DNA from: Acinetobacter sp. Marseille-Q1618
GTDB lineage: Bacteria; Pseudomonadota; Gammaproteobacteria; Pseudomonadales; Moraxellaceae
Direction of reading: 5' to 3'
Assembly: GCF_902809855.1 (NCBI RefSeq)
Contig: NZ_CADDWJ010000002.1
Span: 620,001 to 684,000 of the forward strand
Length of the DNA stretch: 64,000 nt
The notes beneath the pieces are model-generated. The model did no database searches. It was not told the DNA's origin and worked only from the letters and a program-made list of their open reading frames with translations. The translations under genes and the position numbers were made by a program. This document shows, one piece after another, positions 42,497 through 51,508 of the stretch. Each line of letters opens with the position of its first letter. The first letter of the stretch is position 1.

Positions 42497-43816
42497 CTAT
42501 TGCATCATACTTTTTGCAGCTTCATTACGAAATTCTTTTAAAATCTGTTGCCCTGCCCGACCCGATTGATTCAAGCCCAAACGTGCTTGTTCTTGGCGAA
42601 TCGCTTGACGAGTTTTATCTCCAATCAAACCATCCGCTTCACCAATGTCGTAACCTTTTTTCAACAAATAATTTTGGATTTCACGGCGTTCCGCACGAGA
42701 AGTTCCTGCATCATCCGTTGGCCACGCTGTTTGGAAAGCACCTTTACCTTGTAAACGATCAGACAAATGTGCAATCGCCAAAGCATAACTTTCTGCTGCG
42801 TTATACCCATAAATTGCATCAAAGTTTTTAAATACCAAGAATGCTGGACCACTTGCGCCTGCAGGCATCATCAAACCTGCCTGTGATGTACTTGATAAAT
42901 TTCCTTGAATAATCGGCGAACCATCCACACGGGTAAAACCACGACTTTCCCAAGAACTTAAAGATTTTTTATTACGACGACTTTCACCACCCACTGAAGC
43001 ACTGTCAGGAATTCGCACTTCAAAGCCCCACGGCATACCTGTTTGCCAACCGCGTTTTTTCAGGAAATTTGCGGTTGAAGCTAAAGCATCAGCCGTGCTG
43101 GAAACCAAGTCGCGGCGACCATCACCATCAAAATCTACAGCTAATTCTTCATAAGTAGATGGCATAAACTGCGTATGACCAAACGCCCCTGCCCATGAAC
43201 CTTTGAGTTGCTCTTCACGTAAATCACCACGTTGTAAAATACGCATGGTGGCAAAAAACTCACCTCGGAAATAATCTTGGCGACGCCCTTCACAGCTTAA
43301 CGTACCCAAAGCCTGTAATAATGGATATTTACCAGAAATATCACCAAAATTACTCTCTACCCCCCAAACCGCCACTACTGTTTCAGCAGGTACACCATAA
43401 GCTGCTGCAACTCGGTTTAAAGTATCACGATGTTGCACTAACATCTCACGCCCTTTTTGTACTCGTTCTTCGTCCACCAAACCTGAAAGATAATCCCAAA
43501 TCGGAGTAGAAAATTCAGGTTGATAGTTGAGTTTAGCGATCACTGAATAATCAGGCGTTAAGTTTTGTGTATAACGATCATAAGTCGTGCCACTGACTCC
43601 AGAAGCAATAGCTCTTGAACGCAAATTGGCTAGGCAGCCCTGAAAATCACGCGCTGGTGAATAATCTGAAGTTGTATTTGAAATGACAGTTGTTGAGCTA
43701 ACAGGTGCTGGCTGACCATTAATCACCAGTTCGGCATTTGCCTGTGTCATGGCTAAAAAAGCCGTACCACATAAAAAAGATAAGCTACGCATACGATCCA
43801 CAAAATCTTTGTTCAT
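42497..43816 (-). CDS. Lytic murein transglycosylase, MltB family
   Basis: Cleaves peptidoglycan glycan strands in the periplasm, forming 1,6-anhydro ends. 439 residues. A signal peptide ends near TQANA (residue ~28). The SLT_2 domain (~55-350) carries AVWGVESNFGDISGKYPLL with the catalytic Glu, and AFGHTQFMPSTY. A C-terminal peptidoglycan-binding repeat (~375-435) has LLKKGYDIGEADGLIGDKT. Start may be ATG 43816 or the ATG eight codons on (43792, GTGGA upstream); the latter gives a cleaner signal peptide. A perfect DnaA box lies 28 bp upstream of ATG 43816. Confidence 0.92.
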   Translation of the reverse strand: MNKDFVDRMRSLSFLCGTAFLAMTQANAELVINGQPAPVSSTTVISNTTSDYSPARDFQGCLANLRSRAIASGVSGTTYDRYTQNLTPDYSVIAKLNYQPEFSTPIWDYLSGLVDEERVQKGREMLVQHRDTLNRVAAAYGVPAETVVAVWGVESNFGDISGKYPLLQALGTLSCEGRRQDYFRGEFFATMRILQRGDLREEQLKGSWAGAFGHTQFMPSTYEELAVDFDGDGRRDLVSSTADALASTANFLKKRGWQTGMPWGFEVRIPDSASVGGESRRNKKSLSSWESRGFTRVDGSPIIQGNLSSTSQAGLMMPAGASGPAFLVFKNFDAIYGYNAAESYALAIAHLSDRLQGKGAFQTAWPTDDAGTSRAERREIQNYLLKKGYDIGEADGLIGDKTRQAIRQEQARLGLNQSGRAGQQILKEFRNEAAKSMMQ

Positions 43817-43839
43817 TAAAATTATGTTATTAACATACC

Positions 43840-44240
43840 ATTCTGTGGATAAAATGACAGAAACAAAACGTAAATTTTGAATTCATTTTTCAGTTTTAAA
43901 TTCATATTTTATTTTTAAATTTAAAACAAGTTATCCACAAACAAACCCTCTCAAAATTTAAATTCAAAAATAGAATTAGACTTTTAAATTTTAAAATAGC
44001 AATAAAACTTATCCACATTTTTTAAATTTAAAGGTTGAACAATATCTTTTAAGTGATTTATTTACATAATATTTATTTTAAATTAAAAATTATCTCTATA
44101 AATCCAAGGAGAAAAAGTTATGAATTTAAAACAACGCTTTTAAATTCATAGCTTTTAAATTCATCCTTTCAGTTTTAAATTCAAACATGAAATTTTTGTT
44201 TTAAATTTAAAACATATATTTGAATTTAAAGTGATTGATG
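43840..44240. other. Origin-like region: three perfect DnaA boxes and an AT-rich repeat array
   Basis: TTATCCACA occurs exactly at 43931-43939 and 44009-44017 and, inverted, at 43844-43852: three perfect DnaA boxes in 174 bp, when fewer than one is expected by chance in the whole 64 kb. From ~43876 to ~44230 a motif close to TTTTAAATTCA or its inverse occurs about 13 times (e.g. 43893, 43912, 43954, 44138, 44153, 44172, 44199). Clustered DnaA boxes beside an AT-rich repeat tract is the layout of bacterial origins and DnaA-titration sites. Function is inferred. Confidence 0.65.
44120..44143 (+). other. 7-codon mini-ORF with a strong ribosome site
   Basis: AAGGAG, an 8-nt spacer, then ATG and codons for MNLKQRF before TAA. 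It is within the AT-rich repeat tract and may be chance, a relic, or a leader peptide; nothing downstream on the plus strand is under its control except a short 17-codon frame ending inside the purK terminator. Confidence 0.25.
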
Positions 44241-44328
44241 TGCTTATTTTTGAAAATACAGGGTTATAGCCAAACTATTCTATGAGGATGAAAATGAAAG
44301 CTGAGCATCATACTGAAATTAAAAAAAT

Positions 44329-44361
44329 AAAAAAGCGACCAAACTATTGATCGCTTTTTTT
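44329..44361. terminator. Bidirectional Rho-independent terminator of purEK
   Basis: AAAAAGCGA...TCGCTTTTTT with a 12-14-nt loop, 17 bp after the purK stop. Confidence 0.85.
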
Positions 44362-44377
44362 ACATGCAAATTTAGAT

Positions 44378-45499
44378 TTAAATGCTCATATCTTCGCTTA
44401 AAGCCAAAGGATTAGGCAAGATCTTCGCCAATTGACGGCATAAAGTCGTTAGTTCAGCACTGTCATTTGGCATCAAAGTGATGTGACCAATTTTACGACC
44501 TTCACGCTCAGTCTTATTATAAAGATGTAAATGTGCACCATTTAACGCCAAAACATCTTCAGACTTTGGATATTGTCCAATGATATTGATCATTACCGTT
44601 GGGCGAACCACTTCAGTTGAACCAAGTGGTAAACCTGCAACTGCACGAATGTGATTTTCAAACTGTGAGCAGATTGCACCTTCAATCGACCAATGTCCAG
44701 AGTTGTGCACACGTGGTGCCATCTCATTGGCATATAAGCCTTTATCTGTCACAAACAGCTCAAGCGTCAACACGCCGACATAATTTAAATGATTGAGCAG
44801 GCGAGTAATGTAATCTTGTGCCACAGGTTGTAAATCTGTACTGTTTGGCGCAGGAACAATCGAATGGGAAAGAATACCGTTGTGATGATGATTTTCCGCC
44901 AAAGGCCAAGTTTTTACATCACCCTCAATACCACGTACCGCAATAATTGAAACTTCACGTGAGAAGGTTACAAAACTTTCCGCAATGAGTTCACCAGCAG
45001 GACCGAGTTCTGCCCAAGCTTGCTCGATTTGATCTGCTGTACGCAATACAAACTGACCTTTACCATCATATCCACCACGTGAGGTTTTGAGCACGATTGG
45101 TAAACCAAGCTCCGCTACAGCATTGTTCAACTCATCCAGCGAAGTCACCGCTTTATAGGGTGCAACTGGAATTTCTAATTCATCAAAGAGTGCTTTTTCT
45201 GACAAACGATGCTGTGCAATCGCCAATGCTTGGCGTGGCGGATGTAAATCTTTTTGTTTGGTCAATACATCCACATCAATCAACGGCGTATTTTCAAACT
45301 CAAGGCTAAAAACATCCGCGCTGGCAATAAAATCTTGCAAGCCATTTGCCGCTTTACTTGAAAATACTTGACCTAATGCCGCAGAAGGACAGTTTGTATT
45401 GGCTTCAAAGAAAGTGCATTGAATGTTGAGCGGTAGGGCAGCTTGCGCCATCATACGACCCAATTGACCACCACCAAAAATACCGATGGTTTTATTCAT
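44378..45499 (-). CDS. purK: 5-(carboxyamino)imidazole ribonucleotide synthase PurK
   Basis: ATP-dependent carboxylation of AIR to N5-CAIR in purine synthesis. 373 residues, usual length. The ATP-grasp fold shows IGIFGGGQLGRMMAQAA at the N-terminus, LKTSRGGYDGKGQFVL (ATP-binding loop) and NEMAPRVHNSGHW (metal/ATP site). It follows purE by 27 bp on the minus strand, forming the two-step AIR carboxylation operon. Terminator downstream. Confidence 0.98.
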   Translation of the reverse strand: MNKTIGIFGGGQLGRMMAQAALPLNIQCTFFEANTNCPSAALGQVFSSKAANGLQDFIASADVFSLEFENTPLIDVDVLTKQKDLHPPRQALAIAQHRLSEKALFDELEIPVAPYKAVTSLDELNNAVAELGLPIVLKTSRGGYDGKGQFVLRTADQIEQAWAELGPAGELIAESFVTFSREVSIIAVRGIEGDVKTWPLAENHHHNGILSHSIVPAPNSTDLQPVAQDYITRLLNHLNYVGVLTLELFVTDKGLYANEMAPRVHNSGHWSIEGAICSQFENHIRAVAGLPLGSTEVVRPTVMINIIGQYPKSEDVLALNGAHLHLYNKTEREGRKIGHITLMPNDSAELTTLCRQLAKILPNPLALSEDMSI

Positions 45500-45526
45500 A
45501 ATCTGTGTCCCGTTTTCAGCTTGGCT

Positions 45527-46042
45527 TTAGATTTGACCTGGAATGTTTTTGCTTGCTACTTTTTCAGTTTGCGCAGCACGAAAATCTGCAACATTTTTTG
45601 CAATTTCTGGACGTGTTAAACCCAAGATTTGCGCTGCCATAATCGCTGCATTGGTAGCACCCGCAGGACCAATTGCCAATGTTCCGACTGCAATTCCCGC
45701 AGGCATTTGCACGATCGAAAGCAATGAATCTACGCCATTTAAAATAGACGATTTTACAGGAACACCCAGTACAGGAAGATCCGTTTTTGCCGCACACATA
45801 CCTGGTAAATGCGCTGCACCACCTGCACCTGCAATAATCACTTGAATGCCACGTTCACGTGCAGTTTCGGCATATTCGAACAAGCGATCTGGGGTACGGT
45901 GTGCAGAAACAACTTCCGCTTCAAAAGGAACACCAAGTTGCTTGAGCATATTGGCAGTGTTTTCTAAGGTTGCCCAATCTGACTGAGAACCCATGATAAT
46001 TCCAACTAGAGGTTGAGCGTCTTGTGCTGCGGCCGCATTCAT
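45527..46042 (-). CDS. purE: N5-carboxyaminoimidazole ribonucleotide mutase PurE
   Basis: Converts N5-CAIR to CAIR. 171 residues. [22 protein letters not shown] (catalytic His) and [14 protein letters not shown] are class I PurE signatures. I chose ATG 46042 ([14 protein letters not shown]): GGA lies ~9 nt upstream and the length matches the family. An upstream in-frame ATG at 46096 would add 18 residues not seen in PurE. First gene of purE-purK. Confidence 0.96.
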   Translation of the reverse strand: MNAAAAQDAQPLVGIIMGSQSDWATLENTANMLKQLGVPFEAEVVSAHRTPDRLFEYAETARERGIQVIIAGAGGAAHLPGMCAAKTDLPVLGVPVKSSILNGVDSLLSIVQMPAGIAVGTLAIGPAGATNAAIMAAQILGLTRPEIAKNVADFRAAQTEKVASKNIPGQI

Positions 46043-46217
46043 TGCAAATTTTCCAGAGATTAAAAAAGTAGAGATAAATCTCGACGAGAGAGCCAAGCTT
46101 TAATAAGAGCCCCATATTATAGACTGATTTTTCATCTCAATAAAATTTAACGGACGTAGTAGGGCGATATTTTCATTATTTTTTAGGAGAATATGAAAAT
46201 TATCGAAATGTATGCCT

Positions 46218-46559
46218 TTATTGATTTCTAAAAACAAAATAAACACAGCCCAATAAACATAACCCTGCCCATAAATAATCTAACTTAAACGGTTGCTTAA
46301 ATAGAAAAATCATAAAAGGGACAAAGACCAATAAAGTCACTACTTCCTGCGTGATTTTCATTTGTCCAACAGCAAAACCTTGTTGCGCTAAAAGTTTGGT
46401 TGCGGGAATCATCAAACTATATTCAAACAACGCAATCACCCAACTGAATAAAATCGCCTGCCAAAGAGGTGCATCATGCGGTAAAAATTTTAAATGTCCG
46501 TACCATGCAAGCGTCATAAAACAGTTGGCAAGGATGAGGAGTACAAGGGGGAGCAGCAT
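46218..46559 (-). CDS. DMT-superfamily membrane protein (DUF486)
   Basis: 113 residues with four predicted spans. The layout (MLLPLVLLILANCFMTLAWY; AILFSWVIALFEYSLMIPA; QEVVTLLVFVPFMIFLF; LWAGLCLLGCVYFVF) matches DUF486, small drug/metabolite-transporter-like proteins of unknown substrate. Stand-alone; the gap to purE holds no other gene. Confidence 0.88.
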   Translation of the reverse strand: MLLPLVLLILANCFMTLAWYGHLKFLPHDAPLWQAILFSWVIALFEYSLMIPATKLLAQQGFAVGQMKITQEVVTLLVFVPFMIFLFKQPFKLDYLWAGLCLLGCVYFVFRNQ

Positions 46560-46653
46560 GTTATTTTAAACACATTATAATGATGCTAAATTACACAAAA
46601 ATATGAACAAAAAAGAAAGTTATTATTTATAAATTTTTACTGGAAATAGACTT

Positions 46654-47403
46654 ATGAAAGTAGAGCTTGATCTTATAAATTCTCAATTAGATTTTTCACA
46701 CGAAACTCCTCAATATTCAGAAATTCAAGCCTTATTCAAGAAAAGTTTAATTGAAGGAAATACTGAATATGCACAATCAATTTACTTTCATCATGATCAC
46801 TTTCAAAATACCTCAAATTCATTCGAGCTGGATGAATTTGCCATCCGTTCTAAAGAGCAAATGTATGTTGACTGGAGAAAAATAGATGCACTAGATGTAG
46901 CAGCATCGCCATATAATTACATGTTATTTGCATTTTACTTATATCTTGCCCTGTTTAAACAACAAACGATTACACTTCATTTAAAGCATAAAAATTCTTT
47001 TATTGATCAAATCATTATTAAACCTATAGCATTTTATCATTTTGATATAAATATAGAAAAAATAGAATATTCATTTACTAAAATCTATTCATATCTGGAT
47101 GCTTTATATCAAAACAAGCAAAAATTAGAATTTATTCAAACCTCAGGTCAGGATGAAATCGAAGCACATAAAATAAATTGGGAAAAAGATCGTAAAACTA
47201 TTCTCATTCAAGGAGATTTTTTTCGAATTTTTCATACCGCTGAATTAATTCTTAATTTTACTCATCCATTAAATACCACTGATGAATTAGAACTAACAGG
47301 TGTTGTAGGATATAAAGAATACTTAACAGCATTGAGTGCAAATATTGTTTTTTGGCGACCAAATTCAATCGGATACTTTTTGGATTGGGATAAGGAAGAA
47401 TAG
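46654..47403 (+). CDS. Hypothetical cytosolic protein
   Basis: 249 residues, without signal peptide or membrane span. No motif recognised. The middle (FAFYLYLALFKQQTITLHLKH) is hydrophobic but interrupted. The N-terminus resembles a self-contained module (SLIEGNTEYAQSIYFHHDHF). Start ATG 46654 has TGGAA upstream. A+T content is higher than in the neighbouring mpl, possibly acquired. Confidence 0.6.
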   Translation: MKVELDLINSQLDFSHETPQYSEIQALFKKSLIEGNTEYAQSIYFHHDHFQNTSNSFELDEFAIRSKEQMYVDWRKIDALDVAASPYNYMLFAFYLYLALFKQQTITLHLKHKNSFIDQIIIKPIAFYHFDINIEKIEYSFTKIYSYLDALYQNKQKLEFIQTSGQDEIEAHKINWEKDRKTILIQGDFFRIFHTAELILNFTHPLNTTDELELTGVVGYKEYLTALSANIVFWRPNSIGYFLDWDKEE

Positions 47404-47533
47404 ATCATTAAAACACAACAAGAAAAACTATCATTTTCCCTAAACCCTTGCTATCGTTGCTTTCAAATCGAATTAATCACGACAACAGCACAACAACAAC
47501 GTGATGTGTCAAAAAGCAGTGGAGTTAGAACGA

Positions 47534-48901
47534 ATGCATCTGCATATCTTGGGTATTTGTGGCACCTTTATGGGTTCATTGGCATTATTGGCACGTGATC
47601 TAGGACATAAGGTGACAGGTTCAGATCAGAACGTTTATCCACCCATGTCGACCCAATTAGAAAATGCAGGCATTACTCTAATGCAAGGCTATGATCGTAG
47701 CCATTTACAACCTCATCCTGATCTTGTGATCGTAGGTAATGCCATGAAACGTGGCATTGATGCGGTAGAATATATGCTCAATGAAGGCTTACCATATATT
47801 TCAGGCCCACAATTCCTTGCAGATCACGTTTTACAAGGCAAACATGTATTAGGTGTTGCAGGAACTCATGGTAAAACGACAACCACGACCATGCTGGCAT
47901 GGGTACTTGATCAAGCAGGCTTAAATCCTGGTTTCTTGATCGGTGGTGTACCTTTAGGTTTTAGTGAAAGCGCACGCTTAGGTGGTGGTAAATATTTCTG
48001 TGTTGAAGCGGATGAATACGATTCTGCATTCTTCGACAAGCGTTCTAAGTTCGTGCATTACCATCCTAAAACAGCGATTTTAAATAACCTTGAATTTGAC
48101 CATGCTGACATTTTCGATGACTTGGCTGCGATCCAAAAACAATTCCATCATTTAGTGCGTACCATTCCAAGTGAAGGGCGCATCATTGCCCCAATTACGG
48201 AAAGCAATATTGATGAAGTTTTAGAAATGGGCTGCTGGACACCTGTAGTGCGTACGTCACTTGAAGCAAATGACAATGCTGAAGTCTATGCAGAACAGCT
48301 CTCTGCAGATGGTTCGCATTTTAAAGTACTGCAACATGGTGTTGTAAAAGGCATCGTTCAATGGAGCATGACAGGGCAGCACAGTGTTGCCAATGCGCTA
48401 GCGACCATTGCTGCTGCTGAACATGTGGGTGTTTCAATTGAACAATCATGCGAAGCATTGTCGAATTTTGGGGGTGTAAAACGCCGAATGGAGCTTTTGG
48501 ATACTATCAATGGCATCGAAGTTTATGATGACTTTGCCCATCATCCAACGGCGATTGATACCACGCTTGAAGGCGCACGTAAACGCTTAGGCGAGCGTAA
48601 ACTTTGGGCGATCATTGAACCACGTTCAAACACCATGCGCATGGGGTCACACAAAGATGGCTTGGCGCATTCTGCACGTTTGGCAGATGAAGTGATTTGG
48701 TATCAGCCTGAAGGTTTGGATTGGGATTTACAGCCTGTGATTGAGGCTGCGCCAAATAAAGCCGTTATTGCACGTACCTTAGATGAGATTATCCAAACTG
48801 TCGTGGCAGAAGCAGGTGAGGGCGATGCTGTAGTAATTATGTCAAATGGCGGTTTTGGCGGTTTGCATCAAAAATTGCTTACGGCATTAAAAGCAAAATA
48901 A
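47534..48901 (+). CDS. mpl: UDP-N-acetylmuramate:L-alanyl-gamma-D-glutamyl-meso-diaminopimelate ligase
   Basis: Recycles the murein tripeptide by ligating it to UDP-MurNAc. 455 residues. Mur-ligase fold: an N-terminal HILGICGTFMGSLALLARDLGH domain, the ATP loop GVAGTHGKTTTTTML, then EADEYDSAFFDKR and DDFAHHPTAI. ATG 47534 has GGAG 9 nt upstream; an in-frame start at 47501 lacks this. The murein-recycling function fits the periplasmic lytic transglycosylase a few kb away but they are not in an operon. Confidence 0.97.
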   Translation: MHLHILGICGTFMGSLALLARDLGHKVTGSDQNVYPPMSTQLENAGITLMQGYDRSHLQPHPDLVIVGNAMKRGIDAVEYMLNEGLPYISGPQFLADHVLQGKHVLGVAGTHGKTTTTTMLAWVLDQAGLNPGFLIGGVPLGFSESARLGGGKYFCVEADEYDSAFFDKRSKFVHYHPKTAILNNLEFDHADIFDDLAAIQKQFHHLVRTIPSEGRIIAPITESNIDEVLEMGCWTPVVRTSLEANDNAEVYAEQLSADGSHFKVLQHGVVKGIVQWSMTGQHSVANALATIAAAEHVGVSIEQSCEALSNFGGVKRRMELLDTINGIEVYDDFAHHPTAIDTTLEGARKRLGERKLWAIIEPRSNTMRMGSHKDGLAHSARLADEVIWYQPEGLDWDLQPVIEAAPNKAVIARTLDEIIQTVVAEAGEGDAVVIMSNGGFGGLHQKLLTALKAK

Positions 48902-48916
48902 GCGATATAAGATTTA

Positions 48917-48950
48917 AATAAACCCACATCACATAATGTGGGTTTATTTT
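48917..48950. terminator. Bidirectional terminator between mpl and its convergent neighbour
   Basis: AATAAACCCACAT-N5-ATGTGGGTTTATT followed by TTTT; shared by the two convergent genes. Confidence 0.9.
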
Positions 48951-49313
48951 TTATTGTTCAGGTGACATTGTGCCTGTCTTCTTAAAAGCGTTAAATTTTG
49001 CCCAACCTTGTACTGTATCTCCTAAACGCTGGCTGAAATACATCACCGAAACCCAATCTTGTCGACCATCATTATAGACTGTATATGCAGTTACATGATC
49101 ATTTTTTATAATAAATACATCTTTCATTTTACAAGCGTCATTCGGTGCTGAATGAAAATATACCCTGTGTGGGCTGATGACAGACATTCCCCAACGCGGT
49201 ATCAGATGTGCTTCTGTTTTGGAGGCTAACTTTTCAATTATTTCGCAATTTACTGCAAAACTTAGATTTGAAAATAAGATCCCTATTCCCAATACACCAA
49301 TTTTTTTAAGCAT
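48951..49313 (-). CDS. Secreted protein with SH3-like C-terminal region, function unknown
   Basis: 120 residues. Signal peptide MLKKIGVLGIGILFSNLSFA, two Cys (CEIIEKL; DACKMKD) that may form a disulfide, and a region (VYFHSAP... WVSVMYF... GDTVQGWAKF) resembling a bacterial SH3 fold. ATG 49313 has AGGA 6 nt upstream and starts the signal peptide; longer in-frame starts overlap the photoreceptor gene. It follows that gene by ~30 bp and may be cotranscribed. Confidence 0.7.
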   Translation of the reverse strand: MLKKIGVLGIGILFSNLSFAVNCEIIEKLASKTEAHLIPRWGMSVISPHRVYFHSAPNDACKMKDVFIIKNDHVTAYTVYNDGRQDWVSVMYFSQRLGDTVQGWAKFNAFKKTGTMSPEQ

Positions 49314-49344
49314 ATTTTTCCTATTTTGGATTGTTAAAATACCA

Positions 49345-49815
49345 TCAAAAATAATGTTGATAGCCACGATTTTGATAACCAACATGATTTTTTGTTGGTT
49401 TTTCGACATTCGCAGTATTTAATAAAATTTCTAAAAATCCACCGATTTGTTCAGCACTTAATAAATTAGGTTCAAACTTATTTAAGCCGATATTTTTAAA
49501 ATAATCCGAAATTTGGGTATTAGGATTTACATATTTCATTGACCATTGCTTAAAATTCAGTTCAGCAATTGAGGTTATTTTAAATTGATGCACATGAGTA
49601 TGACGATTATCTCGTTGAATAGATTCAAATAATGCTAAAACTTGATCATTTTCTCCTTCTAAACATTGAAAAAATGAACCTTCTGCATAATACAACACTC
49701 CCACAATGCCATGCTGTGCATTAAACTCGCGTGCGGTCACTAAGATGTCACTCAAATCAAGTAATAAATCATTTTCATTTTCTACACGTACACTGGCATA
49801 ACATAATCGGATCAT
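49345..49815 (-). CDS. BLUF-domain blue-light photoreceptor, BlsA-like
   Basis: A flavin-binding short photoreceptor, 156 residues, the length of BlsA of Acinetobacter baumannii. BLUF residues are visible: Tyr in LCYAS (residue ~6), Asn in AREFNAQHG, Gln in FFQCLEG, and the Trp-Met pair of QWSMKY. C-terminal ~55 residues form the short helical cap, with no output domain, so it probably acts by protein contact. BlsA controls motility and biofilm in response to blue light; here the role is inferred. Several BLUF paralogues can occur in one Acinetobacter genome, so orthology to BlsA is not certain. Confidence 0.9.
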   Translation of the reverse strand: MIRLCYASVRVENENDLLLDLSDILVTAREFNAQHGIVGVLYYAEGSFFQCLEGENDQVLALFESIQRDNRHTHVHQFKITSIAELNFKQWSMKYVNPNTQISDYFKNIGLNKFEPNLLSAEQIGGFLEILLNTANVEKPTKNHVGYQNRGYQHYF

Positions 49816-49967
49816 CAGAAGTTCTTTTAATGTGATAAATTTAACATTATTATCGCTTAAAAATTAAACATTTGTAATTCTTTTCTCACATAAATTATAG
49901 ATTTTGATGACTCAACAAAATTTATAAAATAGGCAATAATTAACACAATACTTCATACTTCGGTTTT

Positions 49968-50003
49968 GCCCTTAATTAACTCAATAGTTAGGGGCTTTTT
50001 TTT
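49968..50003 (+). terminator. Possible Rho-independent terminator without an upstream gene
   Basis: GCCC-T-TAA / TTA-G-GGGC with a T-run of eight. No plus-strand gene precedes it, so it may be an attenuator of the 50030 gene or the end of a small RNA transcribed from about 49905. Confidence 0.55.
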
Positions 50004-50029
50004 AATTTGAATAATTTTTAGAGATAATA

Positions 50030-50347
50030 ATGACTAAAAATTTAATTCTAAGCCTCATCTTACAAATTTTTTATTTAGGTCTAGTGCTTTTTTTAAACAA
50101 ACTCGGACTAAATGATTTTATCAATATTGCAAGTATGTCTTTTGTATTGGGCATATGCAGTCATTATTTTCTAGATACTTGGCTTTTTAAAATAATATGT
50201 TTAATCGGACTTGGTGCATTATTTATATTTTTAAATAGTTATCTGCTGCTTGCGGTGATGCTGAGTTGTTATTTCTTGGCACTAACTTTAGCGCAATTTA
50301 AATCAAGTTATGGTACGAAAAAACAATATGAGCTTCATCCACATTGA
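50030..50347 (+). CDS. Hypothetical membrane protein
   Basis: 105 residues with three to four hydrophobic segments (LILSLILQIFYLGLVLFL; IASMSFVLGICSHYF; LFKIICLIGLGALFIF; YLLLAVMLSCYFLALTL). Start ATG 50030 lies after a weak ribosome site and immediately after the hairpin above. No family recognised. Confidence 0.55.
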   Translation: MTKNLILSLILQIFYLGLVLFLNKLGLNDFINIASMSFVLGICSHYFLDTWLFKIICLIGLGALFIFLNSYLLLAVMLSCYFLALTLAQFKSSYGTKKQYELHPH

Positions 50348-50371
50348 AACTCATCATTATTGATCAATATT

Positions 50372-50656
50372 TTATGCGATCACATCGGCAAAGCTTGGCT
50401 CACGTTTAAACATCACATCTACATAAGAACAAGTAGGCACAATTTTAAGCTGTTTTTCACGTGCAAAATCAACCAAAGTATCTAACAATTGACGTGCTAT
50501 CCCTTGTCCACGTAAAGAATCATCTACCCAAGTATGATCAGCAATAATTTTATCTTCACCACGCCACACATAGCTGATTTCAGCAATGCGTTGACCTTGC
50601 TCATTGTCTAAAAAGAACTCACCTTTATTCGAGTTATCAATATGTTGAAATTGCAT
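50372..50656 (-). CDS. YjdJ-type GNAT N-acetyltransferase (copy 1)
   Basis: 94 residues. A small GNAT-like fold (Gcn5-related, one-domain family) with the acetyl-CoA loop in RGQGIARQLLDTLVDFAREK and HTWVDDSLRG before it. Paralogue of the next gene upstream, 80 bp away on the same strand (similar in the ~40-residue core). Substrate unknown. Confidence 0.85.
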   Translation of the reverse strand: MQFQHIDNSNKGEFFLDNEQGQRIAEISYVWRGEDKIIADHTWVDDSLRGQGIARQLLDTLVDFAREKQLKIVPTCSYVDVMFKREPSFADVIA

Positions 50657-50738
50657 GTGCTTACCTCATCAATGCTTGAATTAAAGTTTAATTTAGCAAA
50701 GTCTACATAACATAAAATTCGACTAAAAATACGCTAAA

Positions 50739-51026
50739 TTATGAGAATAACACATCACGAATAGAAGCATCTTTATCAAAAACAGATTTTGCAAAAGGAC
50801 AAAGCGGAATGACAGCAATCTTCTTTTTACGTGCAAATTCAACTAAATTATTCAATAACTTACGTCCCACACCTTCACCACGCAGCTCATCTTCTACAGT
50901 GGTATGGTCAATAATCAACTTATCTTCACCCGCCCATGTATAGGCCATTTCAGCCAAATGATGACCTTCTTCACCAATATAAAATTCGCCTTTTTTACCA
51001 TCATCTTTATGTTTGATTTCTAACAT
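50739..51026 (-). CDS. YjdJ-type GNAT N-acetyltransferase (copy 2)
   Basis: 95 residues. Same fold: DHTTVEDELRGEGVGRKLL for the CoA loop, then NNLVEFARKKKIAVIPLCPF. Shares EFYIGEEGHHLAEMAY with its neighbour's EFFLDNEQGQRIAEISY, so the pair arose by tandem duplication. Substrate unknown. Confidence 0.87.
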   Translation of the reverse strand: MLEIKHKDDGKKGEFYIGEEGHHLAEMAYTWAGEDKLIIDHTTVEDELRGEGVGRKLLNNLVEFARKKKIAVIPLCPFAKSVFDKDASIRDVLFS

Positions 51027-51508
51027 TTTTATTACTCTTTATAAAAAACAATTATTTTGCAACATGCCACAGATTTTACACAATTTCTGTTATTTTTTTT
51101 ATCAATTTCAAATCATCAGTAAAAAATGCAAAGTGAATACAAATATCATCATCAATTCTAAGATAATGTATGAAATGATTTTTTAGATCAATTTTATCGT
51201 GTTCCTACCATACAAATGAATGTCTTTACCTGTGTTGCAGGAATAAATTAGCCTATTGAGTAACTCATTTTTTGTGACAAAATCATTCTCATCAAATAAT
51301 TAAAAATATGCTGAATATCAAACAAATTAAATCAAGATAATTTATTGATATTTAAATTGTATTTTAGAATTTAAATTTTAAAACCTCACCAAATTATGAT
51401 GAATAACACGTTATAAATTTGTCCGATCTAGAATCTATACATTTTATTTACTTAACAAGTTTGCCAAATCAGCCTAAAATTTAGCATATATCTTTTTACT
51501 CATTGACT
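51027..51508. other. Intergenic region upstream of the SotB-like gene
   Basis: About 480 bp, A+T-rich, between divergent genes. It must hold both promoters. A sequence near 51280 (AAAATCATTCTCATCAAAT) faintly resembles half of a Fur box. No gene or strong structure seen. Confidence 0.35.

Noticed and set aside
51270..51300. Fur box upstream of the SotB-like gene
   Set aside because: Only a half-match; too weak to annotate.
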